This document shows positions 61,304 through 64,000 of a DNA stretch of 64,000 nucleotides, piece after piece (the stretch's first letter is position 1; every line of letters begins with the position of its first letter). A program made the position numbers and the translations under genes. The notes beneath the pieces were generated by a model, which saw only the letters and a program-made list of their open reading frames with translations, was not told the DNA's origin and did no database searches. This stretch comes from Cardinalis cardinalis (taxonomy: Eukaryota; Chordata; Aves; Passeriformes; Cardinalidae): the NCBI GenBank assembly GCA_014549065.1, contig JACDOX010000085.1, positions 1,505,385 to 1,569,384 of the forward strand, written 5' to 3'.

Positions 61304-64000
61304 GTAAGGTGGCTGACAGGTATCCAAGAGGAGGTGAAATTTAGGAAGACGACACAAAATGTGTCAGGGAAACTTGTCTTACTCCTTATCATATCAGCCT
61401 TTCTTCCTGTGCCACGGAGATAACACACACACCTGCTGCTCAGAGAGGAGGCACTCAGGGGCTGTAATATTACCCAGGTAACTGTTCCATAACTGCAGTT
61501 AAAAGACTCTTTTCAGGTACCAATATCCTTGCTCCAAAAAATCTGTCAAAGAAGATGACAGAAAAAAAATGTTGCAATCAATAACACTTGAAATTTCTCA
61601 ACTTGCTGTAATACTGCCTGGCTGCAAATTNGAGGGGAAGAAAAAAAACCCCAGACGCTTTGCTTTTTTACTGTTAGACCAGGCAATTTACAAAGTTCAT
61701 CCTTTAATGCTGACCCCTGAACACTGCAGATATCCAGGACAGTAACATAATTTGAAGATTTGAAGATTTTTTGTTTATGAACTCTCAATTTGCTTTTCAC
61801 AAGTGAAACCAATAATTGATTGGAACAAAACCCAAGGGCATCTGATATGAAAGGATATGATGTGTTGCAGTTGTTTGGCATTCCAGATTGATCTGCAGAA
61901 AGNGAAGATGTGCATGACATTAAAAAACAAGCAAATATATACATTTTAATAAGGTTTAGCCAGGACCTCATCCCACCAGCCTGTTACAACTGGGAAAGTA
62001 CAATACTCTGTGCTGGCTCTCAACATTGTCTTACATGTACTATGCCCAGATTTAACATCTACAGTAAATATGTCACTGTCAAACTTATCAGCGCTTATTT
62101 ACATGTGGATGTGAAGGTGGTTTCAGGAAAACCAACTATTCATAAAAATGCAACATTTGGGTGCCAGGTGTGGCCACTGGCTCGGGCTATCTACAATGCT
62201 GCAGGGCTATTTTGTCTATTGCATCACACCTATTTGTCTAAATTATGTGACATTTCTGAAACTTTATGTTATCTGGGAATTCTCGGAAGATATTGTAATT
62301 CTCAGAATTTGCCCCTTGAAAAGTTGTACTGTCTTCATGAACCTTGACTGCTTGTTAGCAGCAGAATTCATATCCTGGGGTTTTTGTTGCTGTTTCCTTG
62401 ACAACCACTCCAGGTTCCCCCAGAGCTCTTGCTTTTGTGTTCCCTGATTAAGATGTACATGCTGCCTTTGGCTGATCTTATTTGTGTGAACAGTATTAAT
62501 TTTCATAGGTGCAATATTGATTAACATTTTATTTTCTCAAACAATATTAATTCCAGTGTTTTATAAAGGATGATAGGATTACATGAATTGTAACTTTGCT
62601 AAATTATAGCTTAAGCTCCCTAATGTGGAAGTTACTCCTTTTTTTTTTTTGCTCAAGGCAATTTGTGGTTTACACAACAGACCAATTGAATTCTACAGTG
62701 TAGTTTTTTCCAGTTTTTATGCAGANCAGCCATAATTATTACATGCTTCTCTTGTCCTGTGCATTCCTTGCTTGCTTTTCAGACTCAACCATGGCATTTT
62801 CTGAGTCTGTCACTCAAGTTGTAACTCAAATATAAATGGCAGGGATGTGGCTTTCCTACTTTGGCTACTCCTGCTACCTCCAGACCCTTGCAGAAGTTTT
62901 TTTGACAGTACAAAAGCCATCAAATCTGGCATCTTGTCTTGGCTCAGTGTCTGGTAGGTGATTAGACTTCAGCTATGACCAACNTTCACTCCACACAGTG
63001 TGTTTGGGGTGAGGAAGGAGGGGCAGCATTGCACTAACATGGGTCTGGGTGAACTTGACTCATGAGCTCCTCTCTTCCTGCCTGAAAACAGATCCATTCC
63101 TCCACCAGCCAGATAAGCCCATACTGACATGACTCAACCATTTTCAAGAGGAACAAACCACAAAAGTGTTATCTCAAAGTTCAGGCTGAGTTTNTGTGCT
63201 GTGCTCTTTAGGAAAAGTAAAAACCAAAAATGTGCTTAGTGGGCCACAAAATCAGAACCCCAAGGGGAGCTCAGATCTGGCCAGCAAATGTAGTGTCTCT
63301 GCATCTTTGCCTACCAAAATTTCATTCCTTTGTCTCTCCAAGCATTTACTATATTAAAATATTAATATACAGATTATGTTGCTTTACTAAAAATGAATTA
63401 TAGATGGAGGCTTTATTGGCATGAAGCTAGANTTCTTAATACAGCTACAAAATCTTACATACTGGGCAATATATATCTGATTTGTATTTCATAATACATT
63501 TAAAATGCTTTAAGCCATGTTATTTCTAATATTTATCTATTTTGTATTTTTACAATATGAACTTCTATGTTTTTGAGAAGTTTAAATCTTACAGAATTTG
63601 TACAATGTTTGAATGCATTTATTTTACCTGCTGAAAACTTATCTCTAAATGTTTAATATGAAGATGAAAATGCAAGAATCTTAAGCAGAAACNCTATATG
63701 TGCTTTTCACCAAATCCTGAAAAGATAAATAATGAGACTTACTTTTATAAATCTCCACCAAGAACTGGTCCTGTGTTATTTCTGTTAATAAGGTGACCTA
63801 GGGAATACAAAAAATAGATGAAAGGTAGGTGGCACTTCCTGATTTTGTCTCTATGTAGTTCTTGAGGGAAAGCATCCACTTCTCATGCTGAATGAAAGTC
63901 TATTTGCTTCACACAGTGAGCAATTGCTTATGAATGCTTTTGAGTATTACTCACTATCTGAATAATATCTGAATACACTGCCTGAATAAGGTATTTTTGA
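61304..64000. other. AT-rich sequence beyond the orphan CpG island, no gene recognised
   Basis: The sequence returns to AT-rich composition. Overlapping frames of 145 codons (+, 61910-62347) and 141 codons (-, 61546-61971) show no domain or signal I recognise. Nothing is seen in the last 1.5 kb. Confidence 0.6.

Noticed and set aside
61910..62347. 145-codon + strand frame just past the orphan CpG island
   Set aside because: It shows no recognisable domain, signal peptide or codon bias. By rough estimate a 64-kb AT-rich window gives one or two such frames by chance over six frames.
41000..64000. Terminal exons of SNX29 on the minus strand, expected from human gene order
   Set aside because: No minus-strand frame resembles a PX domain or other sorting-nexin sequence. 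If the gene is conserved here, it must lie beyond the window.
1..64000. tRNA, rRNA, CRISPR, operon, retroviral or phage features
   Set aside because: No cloverleaf B-box, rRNA segment, spaced direct-repeat array, LTR pair or viral coding domain was seen. The window is vertebrate nuclear DNA.

Overview
The window reads as vertebrate nuclear DNA, most likely from a bird. The evidence is one intron-rich gene with CpG-island promoter architecture, short degenerate CR1 LINE fragments typical of birds and other sauropsids, AT-rich introns without Alu, B1 or L1 sequence, and a compact version of a locus that is far larger in mammals. Isolated single Ns, on the order of a hundred, are scattered throughout and never form runs.

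One protein-coding gene can be fully supported: CPPED1 (calcineurin-like phosphoesterase domain containing 1, also called CSTP1), complete on the + strand. Its four coding exons are 1381-1444, 11348-11566, 25824-26246 and 39409-39641. They join without a frameshift into 312 codons and carry every expected metallophosphoesterase motif block. All exon edges have GT/AG sites, and all three introns are phase 1. A 3' UTR of about 1 kb ends at an AATAAA at 40663-40668 followed by GT-rich sequence.

Layout: 1-1060 is 5' flank with a 41-bp x 4 minisatellite at 695-858. About 1066-1780 is the CPPED1 CpG island with exon 1. 1445-11347 is intron 1, 11567-25823 is intron 2 (a 52-bp minisatellite lies just before exon 3), and 26247-39408 is intron 3. 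39642 to about 40690 is the 3' UTR. About 40.7-59.9 kb is gene-poor AT-rich intergenic sequence with a CR1 remnant at 52193-52242 and small tandem duplications. About 59.95-61.25 kb is a second, unassigned CpG island with a composite 20/22-bp repeat and plausible + strand splice sites. 61.3-64 kb is AT-rich with no recognisable gene. In human the order is SNX29, CPPED1, SHISA9, with SNX29 convergent on the CPPED1 3' end (from memory). No SNX29 exon is visible here.

No mobile-element ORF, tRNA, rRNA, CRISPR array or operon-like system was seen. The best candidate for something undescribed is the orphan CpG island near 60-61 kb. The rest of the non-coding sequence looks ordinary.
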